DNA from: Gelria sp.
GTDB taxonomy: Bacteria > Bacillota > Syntrophomonadia > Syntrophomonadales > Syntrophomonadaceae
Direction of reading: 5' to 3'
Assembly (NCBI GenBank): GCA_012839665.1
Contig: DUMX01000218.1
Span: 1 to 6,451, forward strand
Length of the DNA: 6,451 nucleotides
Shown: one piece after another, positions 1-4,727 of the stretch
Layout: every line of letters starts with the position of its first letter
Numbering within the stretch: position 1 is the first letter of the stretch
Made by a program: the position numbers and the translations under genes
Notes under the pieces: model-generated
Told to the model about the DNA's origin: nothing
Database searches by the model: none
The model's input: only the letters and a program-made list of their open reading frames with translations

Positions 1-177
1 CCTTGGAATCAGCCGCAGCTACATCCACCTCTTTACCCCGAACATTGTTCTTCTCAGCATCCATCTTAATACCCAGGTAATCCAAGTCTTTACAGATATT
101 TTCCCTGATGTCAATGGCATTTTCACCTACACCGGCAGTAAATACCAAACAATCACAGCCATTCAGCTTGGCTATAT
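1..177 (-). pseudogene. Inverted 3'-segment copy of acetate kinase, truncated at both ends
   Basis: Read on the minus strand, this segment encodes the same AckA peptide as bases 215-391 of the plus strand, including FTAGVGEN. Position x here pairs with 392-x. There are five base differences (167/225, 155/237, 116/276, 98/294, 85/307), and all are synonymous: AAG/AAA, TGT/TGC, GCC/GCT, AAT/AAC and TTG/CTG. Bases 1-84 are identical to 308-391. Homology stops abruptly at 177. Upstream on this strand the frame has no start codon and meets a stop at 196-194. The fragment runs off the left window edge, so its C-terminal end is not seen. It cannot be a working gene as it stands. It could be a genuine inverted duplication, or a chimeric join of two strain variants at a contig end. 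The silent-only differences argue against simple sequencing error. Confidence 0.85.
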
Positions 178-391
178 GTTTACTACAATCGTGTTAAAGG
201 CTATATCGGTAACTATATAGCCAAACTGAATGGCTGCGATTGTTTGGTATTTACTGCCGGTGTAGGTGAAAATGCTATTGACATCAGGGAAAACATCTGT
301 AAAGACCTGGATTACCTGGGTATTAAGATGGATGCTGAGAAGAACAATGTTCGGGGTAAAGAGGTGGATGTAGCTGCGGCTGATTCCAAGG
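1..391. repeat. Large imperfect inverted repeat (foldback) of ackA sequence
   Basis: Two 177-bp arms, 1-177 and 215-391, are inverted copies with five mismatches. They are separated by a 37-bp spacer (178-214). The spacer is plus-strand ackA sequence with no partner in the left arm. All mismatches lie in the half of the arms nearest the spacer, and the outer 84 bp of each arm is identical. The structure is seen directly; its origin (biological or assembly) cannot be decided from sequence alone. Confidence 0.9.
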
Positions 392-465
392 TCAAAATCT
401 TTGTTATTCCGACTAATGAAGAACTGGTTATTGCTCGCGATACTTATCGGCTTTCCCAGGCATAA
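178..465 (+). CDS. ackA: Acetate kinase, C-terminal part (5'-truncated)
   Basis: Acetate kinase converts acetyl phosphate and ADP to acetate and ATP in the cytoplasm, normally paired with phosphotransacetylase. About 95 codons are present, against about 400 in the family, so only the last quarter is seen. Recognisable parts are VYYNRVKGYIGNY (matching the family's YRVKKYIGAY-type helix), the nucleotide-binding FTAGVGEN loop, LGIKMD, and the C-terminal IPTNEELVIARDT, whose NEE glutamate is a conserved active-site residue. The frame is open from GTT at 178, where homology to the family begins. Further upstream the DNA switches to an inverted copy of the same gene, so the true start is missing. 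An internal TTG at 244 is not a credible start because family sequence continues before it. The gene ends at TAA, followed 15 bp later by a strong terminator. This copy keeps its natural 3' end and so is probably the authentic locus. Confidence 0.9.
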   Translation, partial: VYYNRVKGYIGNYIAKLNGCDCLVFTAGVGENAIDIRENICKDLDYLGIKMDAEKNNVRGKEVDVAAADSKVKIFVIPTNEELVIARDTYRLSQA

Positions 466-480
466 AAGACATGTACATCG

Positions 481-506
481 GAGGCGGGGAATTCCCCGCC
501 TCTTTT
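481..506 (+). terminator. Rho-independent terminator after ackA
   Basis: Bases 481-502 form a perfect 22-base palindrome: a 9-bp GC-rich stem (GAGGCGGGG with CCCCGCCTC) around a central AATT, followed by TTTT at 503-506. It begins 15 bp after the ackA stop codon and precedes the next promoter. It therefore separates ackA transcription from the yceD-rpmF unit. No comparable T-run lies on the other side, so it should act on the plus strand only. Confidence 0.9.
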
Positions 507-532
507 ACTTTGCAGTTTATAAATCCACTCGG

Positions 533-562
533 TTGACAATGGCAAGAGGGGAAGATTATAAT
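533..562 (+). promoter_or_regulatory. Sigma-A type promoter for yceD-rpmF
   Basis: A consensus -35 box TTGACA (533-538) and a consensus -10 box TATAAT (557-562) are separated by 18 bp. Transcription would start near 569, giving a leader of about 20 nt before the ATG at 591. It lies just downstream of the ackA terminator. The -10 box sits inside a small inverted repeat, AGATTA-TAAT-TAATCT (553-568), which could be an operator or chance in AT-rich DNA. Confidence 0.85.
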
Positions 563-590
563 TAATCTGGTGTTTTTATGGGGTGATAGT

Positions 591-1112
591 ATGAAAATTG
601 ACCTGGAACTACTTAGACTAGGAATCCGGGACAGTTTGGAGTTTCATTTTGATAATCAAGGTAAAGACGAATACCTTAAAGAATTGGGGGGTAAATATCG
701 GGAAAACCTCAGGGTAGATGTTCAGGTTGAAAAACCGGGCAGGTTTTATCTGGCTTGGGGACAGGTATCAACGGTTTTAGAGTTGCAGTGCTCCCGTTGC
801 TTGGAGAGGTTTTCTTATTCAATCAACGCAGGATTTCACTTTAATCTGGTTGAATCACAGCGGCAAGAGGAATTTACCCCGGATGAGGATGTAATTGTTT
901 TTGACCATGATGAGGTTGAGATACAGCCTTTCATAGAGCAGGTAGTTTTTACCGAAATCCCCTTTGCCCCGGTTTGTATGGTTGATTGTAAGGGGCTGTG
1001 TCCCCAGTGTGGTACTAATCAGAACTTATCCGAGTGCCATTGCCAACAAGAAATTACTGATCCCAGGTGGGAAAAACTAAAAGAGCTCAAGTTCGGGAAG
1101 GAGGTAAAATAA
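591..1112 (+). CDS. yceD: DUF177 family protein YceD (23S rRNA accumulation protein)
   Basis: YceD/DUF177 proteins are needed for normal 23S rRNA accumulation and sit next to rpmF in very many bacteria; the biochemical role is not settled. The product is 173 aa, typical for the family. Visible features are an early C67-x2-C70 pair (CSRC) and the family's cysteine-rich C-terminal block: C129, C133, KGLCPQCG (C137, C140), and C149 and C151. These probably bind a metal, which is inference. I start at ATG 591 because GGGGTGAT (580-587) lies just upstream at good spacing. An in-frame GTG at 570 coincides with the predicted transcription start and would lack a ribosome site. The stop TAA overlaps the rpmF ATG by one base (TAATG), so the two are probably translationally coupled. 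Expression is driven by the promoter at 533-562. Confidence 0.9.
   Translation: MKIDLELLRLGIRDSLEFHFDNQGKDEYLKELGGKYRENLRVDVQVEKPGRFYLAWGQVSTVLELQCSRCLERFSYSINAGFHFNLVESQRQEEFTPDEDVIVFDHDEVEIQPFIEQVVFTEIPFAPVCMVDCKGLCPQCGTNQNLSECHCQQEITDPRWEKLKELKFGKEVK
1098..1105 (+). promoter_or_regulatory. Ribosome binding site of rpmF
   Basis: AAGGAGGT lies inside the end of yceD, six bases before ATG 1112. It fixes the rpmF start and excludes the longer in-frame extension back to 1067. Confidence 0.85.
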
Positions 1113-1282
1113 TGGCAGTTCCAAAAAGAAGACAATCGCATTCCCGTAAGAATAAGCGCCATTCGGAATGGCGGAAGCTTAAAAAACCGGGCCTGGTTGA
1201 ATGCCCTCAATGTCATGAACCGAGAATGCCTCACCGGGCGTGCTTAAATTGTGGTTATTATAAGGGCAAGAGTGTCATGTAA
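1112..1282 (+). CDS. rpmF: 50S ribosomal protein L32 (zinc-ribbon form)
   Basis: L32 is a small protein of the large ribosomal subunit. The product is 56 aa and begins MAVPKRRQSHSRKNKRHSEW, the classic basic N-terminus of the family. It ends with a zinc ribbon in which all four cysteines are present: C31-x2-C34 and C44-x2-C47. This is therefore the zinc-containing (C+) form, not the cysteine-free paralog that some bacteria express under zinc starvation. It overlaps yceD by one base and shares its promoter. A 95-bp gap with a hairpin follows before plsX. Confidence 0.97.
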   Translation: MAVPKRRQSHSRKNKRHSEWRKLKKPGLVECPQCHEPRMPHRACLNCGYYKGKSVM

Positions 1283-1309
1283 TGGTAATACTATATACAG
1301 CTAAATCGT

Positions 1310-1360
1310 CAAAAAGTAAGATATAAAGTCTGTTTAGACTAATAGCTTACTTTTTGTTTT
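1310..1360 (+). terminator. Hairpin with T-rich tail between rpmF and plsX (terminator or attenuator)
   Basis: CAAAAAGTAAG (1310-1320) is exactly complementary to CTTACTTTTTG (1346-1356), an 11-bp stem. Inside its 25-nt loop is a second perfect stem, AGTCT-GTTT-AGACT (1327-1340). The outer stem runs into TTTTTGTTTT. It ends only eight bases before the plsX ribosome site. The form fits an intrinsic terminator or leader attenuator, but the stem is AT-rich, so termination may be partial and let rpmF transcripts continue into plsX. No convincing separate plsX promoter is visible. Confidence 0.55.
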
Positions 1361-1364
1361 CTTT

Positions 1365-1372
1365 AAGGAGGT
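1365..1372 (+). promoter_or_regulatory. Ribosome binding site of plsX
   Basis: A full AAGGAGGT is placed five bases before ATG 1378. It decides the plsX start against the in-frame TTG at 1354, which lies inside the hairpin. Confidence 0.85.
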
Positions 1373-1377
1373 TGGTC

Positions 1378-2343
1378 ATGAAGATAGCTTTGGATGTTAT
1401 GGGAGGAGACTATGCACCGGGAGAATTATTAGCTGGTGCCGTTAAATGGCTACAGGAAAGCACAGGGCAGATTATACTGATTGGTGATGAGGAAATAATA
1501 CAAGAAGAACTTCCCCAGCATAAGTACGACCCTGCCAGGTTGGAAATAGTTCATGCCAGTCAGGTAATAGGAATGGATGAATCGCCAGCTGTAGCCTTAC
1601 GTAGAAAAAAGGATGCCTCTGTAGTTGTTGCCAGCAGGTTAGTAAAGGATGGGATAGCGGATGCAGTAGTTTCCTGTGGCAGCACTGGAGCGCAGATGGC
1701 AGCAGCAATATTTATACTGGGAAGAATGGAAGGAGTAGAAAGGCCTCCTATAGTAGCAGCTATACCAGGTAGAGACGGCAAACCAACATTGCTTGTAGAT
1801 GTAGGAGCTAATATTGATTGCAGGCCGGCACAGTTACTACAATTTGCCCTGCTGGGACAGGCTTATGCCAGGGGAGTATTGAATCTGGATAACCCTCGGG
1901 TGGGACTCTTAAATAATGGTGAAGAAGAAGGCAAAGGGAATAACCTTACCATCCAGGCTCACGAATTATTAAGTCAGCAAAATGGTTTAAATTTTGTTGG
2001 TAATGTTGAGGGCCGTGATCTTTTTAGTTCTCGGTGTGATGTTATGGTGTGTGATGGTTTTACTGGTAATATTTTGCTCAAAGCTTTGGAGGGAATGGCT
2101 TTTTTCCTGGCTGCTGGAGTAAAGCAAGAACTGGGGAAAATACCGGCAACTTTTGCCCGGCTAGACTATACTCAAATCGGCGGTGCACCTTTACTGGGGG
2201 TTAATGGAATAAGCGTTGTATGTCATGGCAGTTCTAGAAGAGAAGCGGTATGCAATGGCCTAAACATAGCAGCAGATAGTATAAAGAATAAGATTATTGA
2301 CAAACAGTTACAAGAATTGGCCAGACTAAAAATGCATAATTAA
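1378..2343 (+). CDS. plsX: Phosphate acyltransferase PlsX
   Basis: PlsX is a peripheral membrane enzyme that moves the acyl chain from acyl-ACP to phosphate. The acyl-phosphate is then used by PlsY to make lysophosphatidic acid, the first step of phospholipid synthesis. The product is 321 aa, close to the usual 330. Family signatures in order are MKIALDVMGGDYAP at the N-terminus, SCGSTGA (99-105, where most members have SAGNTGA), LLVDVGANID, GLLNNGEEEGKGN, VCDGFTGNILLK, GGAPLLGVNG and a late HGSS. The start is set by the ribosome site at 1365-1372 and by the alignment of MKIALD with the family. Upstream is the rpmF hairpin. Downstream, 105 bp separate it from acpP, the carrier whose acyl chains it uses. 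fabH, fabD, fabG and fabF, which often lie here, are absent. Confidence 0.97.
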   Translation: MKIALDVMGGDYAPGELLAGAVKWLQESTGQIILIGDEEIIQEELPQHKYDPARLEIVHASQVIGMDESPAVALRRKKDASVVVASRLVKDGIADAVVSCGSTGAQMAAAIFILGRMEGVERPPIVAAIPGRDGKPTLLVDVGANIDCRPAQLLQFALLGQAYARGVLNLDNPRVGLLNNGEEEGKGNNLTIQAHELLSQQNGLNFVGNVEGRDLFSSRCDVMVCDGFTGNILLKALEGMAFFLAAGVKQELGKIPATFARLDYTQIGGAPLLGVNGISVVCHGSSRREAVCNGLNIAADSIKNKIIDKQLQELARLKMHN

Positions 2344-2406
2344 CCTCGGCCTTGGCACCTATCACATACCGTTTGCTGCCAGCACCCTATTTTCTTATTT
2401 AACGTG

Positions 2407-2417
2407 TATAATATAAT
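2407..2417 (+). promoter_or_regulatory. Possible -10 region for the acpP-rnc transcript
   Basis: Two overlapping TATAAT hexamers (2407-2412 and 2412-2417) lie 32-42 bp before acpP. No good -35 hexamer stands at 16-18 bp, so the promoter is only tentative. The rest of the 2344-2448 gap holds a weak TGGCA/TGCCA inverted repeat (2353-2357, 2377-2381) and no recognisable gene. Confidence 0.4.
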
Positions 2418-2448
2418 CAATAACAAAAACACACTGGAGGTATCGTAA

Positions 2449-2697
2449 ATGCAGGAGTTTTTCGCACAGGCCAGGGGCATACTGGCTGAACAGATGGAAA
2501 TTGAATTAGAGAGTATTACTATGGATACTGAGTTTGAGGAAATTGATGCAGATTCTATTGATGTTGTAGAGATGATAATGGCCCTGGAAGATATTTATGA
2601 AATTGAGTTTCCAGAAGAGGATTTGGAGGACTATCCTACCATGGGTTCTCTAATAACAGCTCTATATGCATATTTACAGAAGGTGAAAAATGACTGA
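2449..2697 (+). CDS. acpP: Acyl carrier protein
   Basis: ACP carries growing acyl chains on a 4'-phosphopantetheine arm during fatty acid synthesis and hands them to PlsX. The product is 82 aa, strongly acidic, and fits the four-helix ACP fold. The attachment serine is S36 in DADSIDVVEMIMALED. The residue after it is Ile rather than the usual Leu of the DSL motif, a conservative change seen in some ACPs. The start is supported by GGAGGT (2436-2441), seven bases upstream. The last eight bases overlap the start of rnc, so the two are probably coupled. The neighbour plsX lies upstream, and a -10-like element in the gap may give acpP its own transcript. Confidence 0.95.
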   Translation: MQEFFAQARGILAEQMEIELESITMDTEFEEIDADSIDVVEMIMALEDIYEIEFPEEDLEDYPTMGSLITALYAYLQKVKND

Positions 2698-3424
2698 GAA
2701 AACCGCAGCCAGGAAGTTTATTAATGACAATGAATTAGATATTGTCGATAGCAATTTAATGGTTATGGCTTTGACTCACCCTTCCTATGCGCAGGAGAAA
2801 AATTTCGAGCAGAATAACCAGAGGCTGGAGTTTTTAGGTGATGCCGTATTAAGCTTTGTGGTAGCTGAGTATCTCTATAACCATTATCAGAACAAAGCTG
2901 AAGGTGAGTTAACCAAAATCAGGGCCCGGGTAGTTTGCGAAAGGTCTTTGCTTAATGTAGCTCGCGAGATTAACCTGGGTAAATATGTGTTGCTGGGTAA
3001 AGGTGAAGAAATGTCGGGAGGCCGCAAACGGAAATCCATATTGGCAGATACGGTAGAAGCAGTTATAGGAGCTATCTATTTGGACCAGGGCTATGAAGAA
3101 GTCAAGAGGTTTATATTAAAACACCTGGAGAAAAACATAATCGAAGGTGCCAATGGTAATTACTATGACTATAAATCCAAGCTGCAGGAATTAGTGCAGG
3201 GCAAAAATAAGGAAAATGTCTATTACTCTATTATTGAAGAAAGCGGTCCAGCTCATTGTAAAAGTTTTGTAGCCGGGGTATATTTCCAGAATCAGCTTCT
3301 GGCAACGGGTGAGGGTAAGAGCAAAAAGGAAGCTGAACAAAGTGCGGCCGGCAAGGTACTGTCTGACCGGGAATTTCTAGAAAGCCTGAACGAAAAAGGG
3401 AAGTTGGATGAAACCACATTATAA
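2690..3424 (+). CDS. rnc: Ribonuclease III
   Basis: RNase III cuts double-stranded RNA, including the stems of the rRNA precursor, and works as a dimer in the cytoplasm. The product is 244 aa, usual for bacteria. The signature NQRLEFLGDAV (43-53) gives metal-binding E47 and D51. KSILADTVEAVIGAIYLD supplies D120 and the catalytic E123, and E71 matches E65 of the E. coli enzyme. Q44 stands where E. coli has E38; glutamine is accepted at this signature position. A C-terminal double-stranded RNA-binding domain runs from about 160 to 228 and ends with the KSKKEAEQSAA helix. ATG 2690 follows AAGGTG (2680-2685) within the end of acpP. The 3' end overlaps the radical SAM gene by 17 bases. The acpP-rnc order is very common in Firmicutes. 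Confidence 0.97.
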   Translation: MTEKTAARKFINDNELDIVDSNLMVMALTHPSYAQEKNFEQNNQRLEFLGDAVLSFVVAEYLYNHYQNKAEGELTKIRARVVCERSLLNVAREINLGKYVLLGKGEEMSGGRKRKSILADTVEAVIGAIYLDQGYEEVKRFILKHLEKNIIEGANGNYYDYKSKLQELVQGKNKENVYYSIIEESGPAHCKSFVAGVYFQNQLLATGEGKSKKEAEQSAAGKVLSDREFLESLNEKGKLDETTL

Positions 3425-4493
3425 CATTCCGGTATTCATTCCTCACCTGGGGTGCCCTTTTCAATGCATTTTCTGTAACCAGAACAAAATTGCCTCTAAC
3501 CGCGGCATACCAACCCGGGCTGAGCTGATAACCACCATCGACGAGCACCTGGATACTATTGGGACCAGTGGTGAGAATATCGAATTAGCTTTTTTTGGCG
3601 GTAGTTTTACGGCTATTGACCGTAAATTGCAGGAAGAGTACTTATCTGCAGTCCAGCCTTATCTGAAAAGCGGACAGATCAGCAGCATTCGCATATCTAC
3701 TCGTCCAGATTTTATCGATGATAATATACTCCAATTGCTCTTACGCTATGGTGTGAAAACTATAGAACTGGGGGTACAGTCTTTTAGTGACGAGGTTTTA
3801 AAAGCATCCGGTCGCGGATACCGTCGTGATGATGTTTTTAAAGCTAGTCGCTTTATTAAAAGCTTTGGATTTAAATTAGGGATTCAGCTAATGATAGGAC
3901 TGCCAGGTGACAGCCAGGCACTGGATATGGAAAGTACCAGGCAGGCGATTACCCTTGCTCCTGATATGGTAAGAATTTATCCCACCCTGGTTATTGCTGA
4001 TACTCCTTTGGAGCTTCTATTTCAGCGGAACCAATATAGGCCGTTAAACCTTTCTGAAGCTATAGCTACTTGCAAGGAGATGTTCCTGGAATTTCAGCAA
4101 AATGATATAGCTGTTATCCGTATGGGACTGTATCCGGGAAAAGAGTTGCTTAGCCCTGGTAATATAGTGGCAGGGCCTTTTCATCCTGCTTTTGGAGAAC
4201 TGGTAGAGCAGGAAGTGTTTAAGGAACAGGCCGGTATGGCTATACAAAGATATAAGGTGAAAATCAAGGCGGATTCTGAGCTGATAATATTGGTTCATGA
4301 AAAGGACATATCAAAGATGACGGGTAATAGAAAAAGCAATCTGGATTATCTGAAAAGCCGGTTTCACCTGCAGGATATTAAAGTAAGAAGCTATTCCGCC
4401 TATACCCGCAATACTGTCGGCCTGGCGGTTGGAAATGAATCGGAACCGCTTTATACTCTTACCCGCAAGGAATTTATGAAACTTCGCAAATAG
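3408..4493 (+). CDS. Elp3-like radical SAM protein
   Basis: This belongs to the radical SAM superfamily: a [4Fe-4S] cluster splits S-adenosylmethionine to start radical chemistry. The cluster motif is C16-x3-C20-x2-C23 in HLGCPFQCIFCNQ. It is followed by FFGGSFT (GG at 64-65, the SAM amino-group motif), ISTRPDFID (96-104) and ELGVQSF (120-126), as in Elp3 and the HemN-like group. The length is 361 aa. The C-terminal part has NIVAGPFHPAFGELVEQEVF, typical of a clostridial family lying next to rnc and smc. It lacks the acetyltransferase domain of full Elp3, so I would not call it a tRNA acetyltransferase; its substrate is unknown to me. It overlaps rnc by 17 bases, with a weak AGGG site upstream, so it is probably translated by coupling. 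Neighbouring genes suggest an RNA or ribosome-related job, but only weakly. Confidence 0.85.
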   Translation: MKPHYNIPVFIPHLGCPFQCIFCNQNKIASNRGIPTRAELITTIDEHLDTIGTSGENIELAFFGGSFTAIDRKLQEEYLSAVQPYLKSGQISSIRISTRPDFIDDNILQLLLRYGVKTIELGVQSFSDEVLKASGRGYRRDDVFKASRFIKSFGFKLGIQLMIGLPGDSQALDMESTRQAITLAPDMVRIYPTLVIADTPLELLFQRNQYRPLNLSEAIATCKEMFLEFQQNDIAVIRMGLYPGKELLSPGNIVAGPFHPAFGELVEQEVFKEQAGMAIQRYKVKIKADSELIILVHEKDISKMTGNRKSNLDYLKSRFHLQDIKVRSYSAYTRNTVGLAVGNESEPLYTLTRKEFMKLRK

Positions 4494-4499
4494 ATTTTT

Positions 4500-4530
4500 T
4501 TGACACTGAAGGACACTGATTATCTATGAT
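4500..4530 (+). promoter_or_regulatory. Possible promoter for birA-smc
   Basis: TTGACA (4500-4505) is followed, after 19 bp, by TATGAT (4525-4530), and a perfect TATAAT lies at 4547-4552. The spacing is one or two bases longer than ideal for the first pair, and the second box lacks a good -35. If used, it gives a leader of roughly 190 nt containing the hairpins at 4563-4618. The -35 box overlaps the decamer array. Confidence 0.3.
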
Positions 4531-4541
4531 TAACACTGAGT
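4502..4541. repeat. Four imperfect 10-bp direct repeats
   Basis: Consecutive decamers read GACACTGAAG, GACACTGATT, ATCTATGATT and AACACTGAGT. Units 1, 2 and 4 share ACACTGA exactly, at 4503, 4513 and 4533; unit 3 is degenerate. The 10-bp period puts the units on one face of the helix. The array begins eight bases after the radical SAM stop codon. Its function is unknown; it could bind a protein or be a degenerate member of an interspersed repeat family. Confidence 0.65.
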
Positions 4542-4562
4542 TTTATTATAATTTTTAATGAA

Positions 4563-4618
4563 AGCGAAAGCTAAAGCTTCCGCTACGAATTATGGAATTT
4601 AAGAAACAGTAGCGAAAG
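4563..4618. repeat. Overlapping inverted repeats forming two alternative hairpins
   Basis: AGCGAAAGCT (4563-4572) pairs with AGCTTCCGCT (4575-4584) at nine of ten positions. CTTCCGCTAC (4577-4586) also pairs with GTAGCGAAAG (4609-4618) at nine of ten, across a 22-nt loop. The middle segment can use only one partner at a time. AGCGAAAG occurs twice as a direct repeat (4563-4570, 4611-4618). No T-run follows either stem, so a terminator is unlikely. The rest of the gap to birA (4619-4715) shows no gene, RNA or strong promoter. Confidence 0.65.
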
Positions 4619-4715
4619 AATTAGCACAACTACTATTTTTATCGGTGGTTGCGTGTGTTTTGCAGATATGGCGGGTTAGCAAAATAGCGAGGCGTAAGGA
4701 GTCATAGAGGCAAGA

Positions 4716-4720
4716 AAGGA
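4716..4720 (+). promoter_or_regulatory. Ribosome binding site that decides the birA start
   Basis: AAGGA ends one base before the ATG at 4722, which is too close, and seven bases before the second ATG at 4728, which is ideal. The second ATG is therefore preferred. Confidence 0.7.
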
Positions 4721-4727
4721 CATGTTC

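Noticed and set aside
485..498. GAATTC inside a perfect palindrome, resembling a cloning linker
   Set aside because: It is the centre of a normal GC-rich terminator followed by a T-run just after the ackA stop, so a natural origin is enough.
1327..1343. AGTCTGTTTAGACTAA as a FapR-type operator before plsX
   Set aside because: It has some resemblance to fatty-acid regulator sites, but I cannot match the consensus, and the symmetry is explained by the inner stem of the hairpin.
1472..1781. Minus-strand open frames inside plsX
   Set aside because: They are shadows of a clearly coding plus-strand gene, with no ribosome sites or recognisable protein features.
2690..2860. Q44 in place of glutamate in the RNase III signature, as a sign of an inactive enzyme
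   Set aside because: The essential metal and catalytic residues E47, D51, D120 and E123 are all present, and glutamine is a known variant at this position.
3231..3548. 105-codon minus-strand open frame across the rnc and radical SAM junction
   Set aside because: Both plus-strand genes are well supported here, and the minus-strand translation shows no family features.
4494..4502. T-run after the radical SAM gene as a terminator
   Set aside because: No stable stem lies directly before it.
4619..4715. Possible small RNA or tRNA in the gap before birA
   Set aside because: No cloverleaf, terminator or clear promoter can be found, and no open frame of note.
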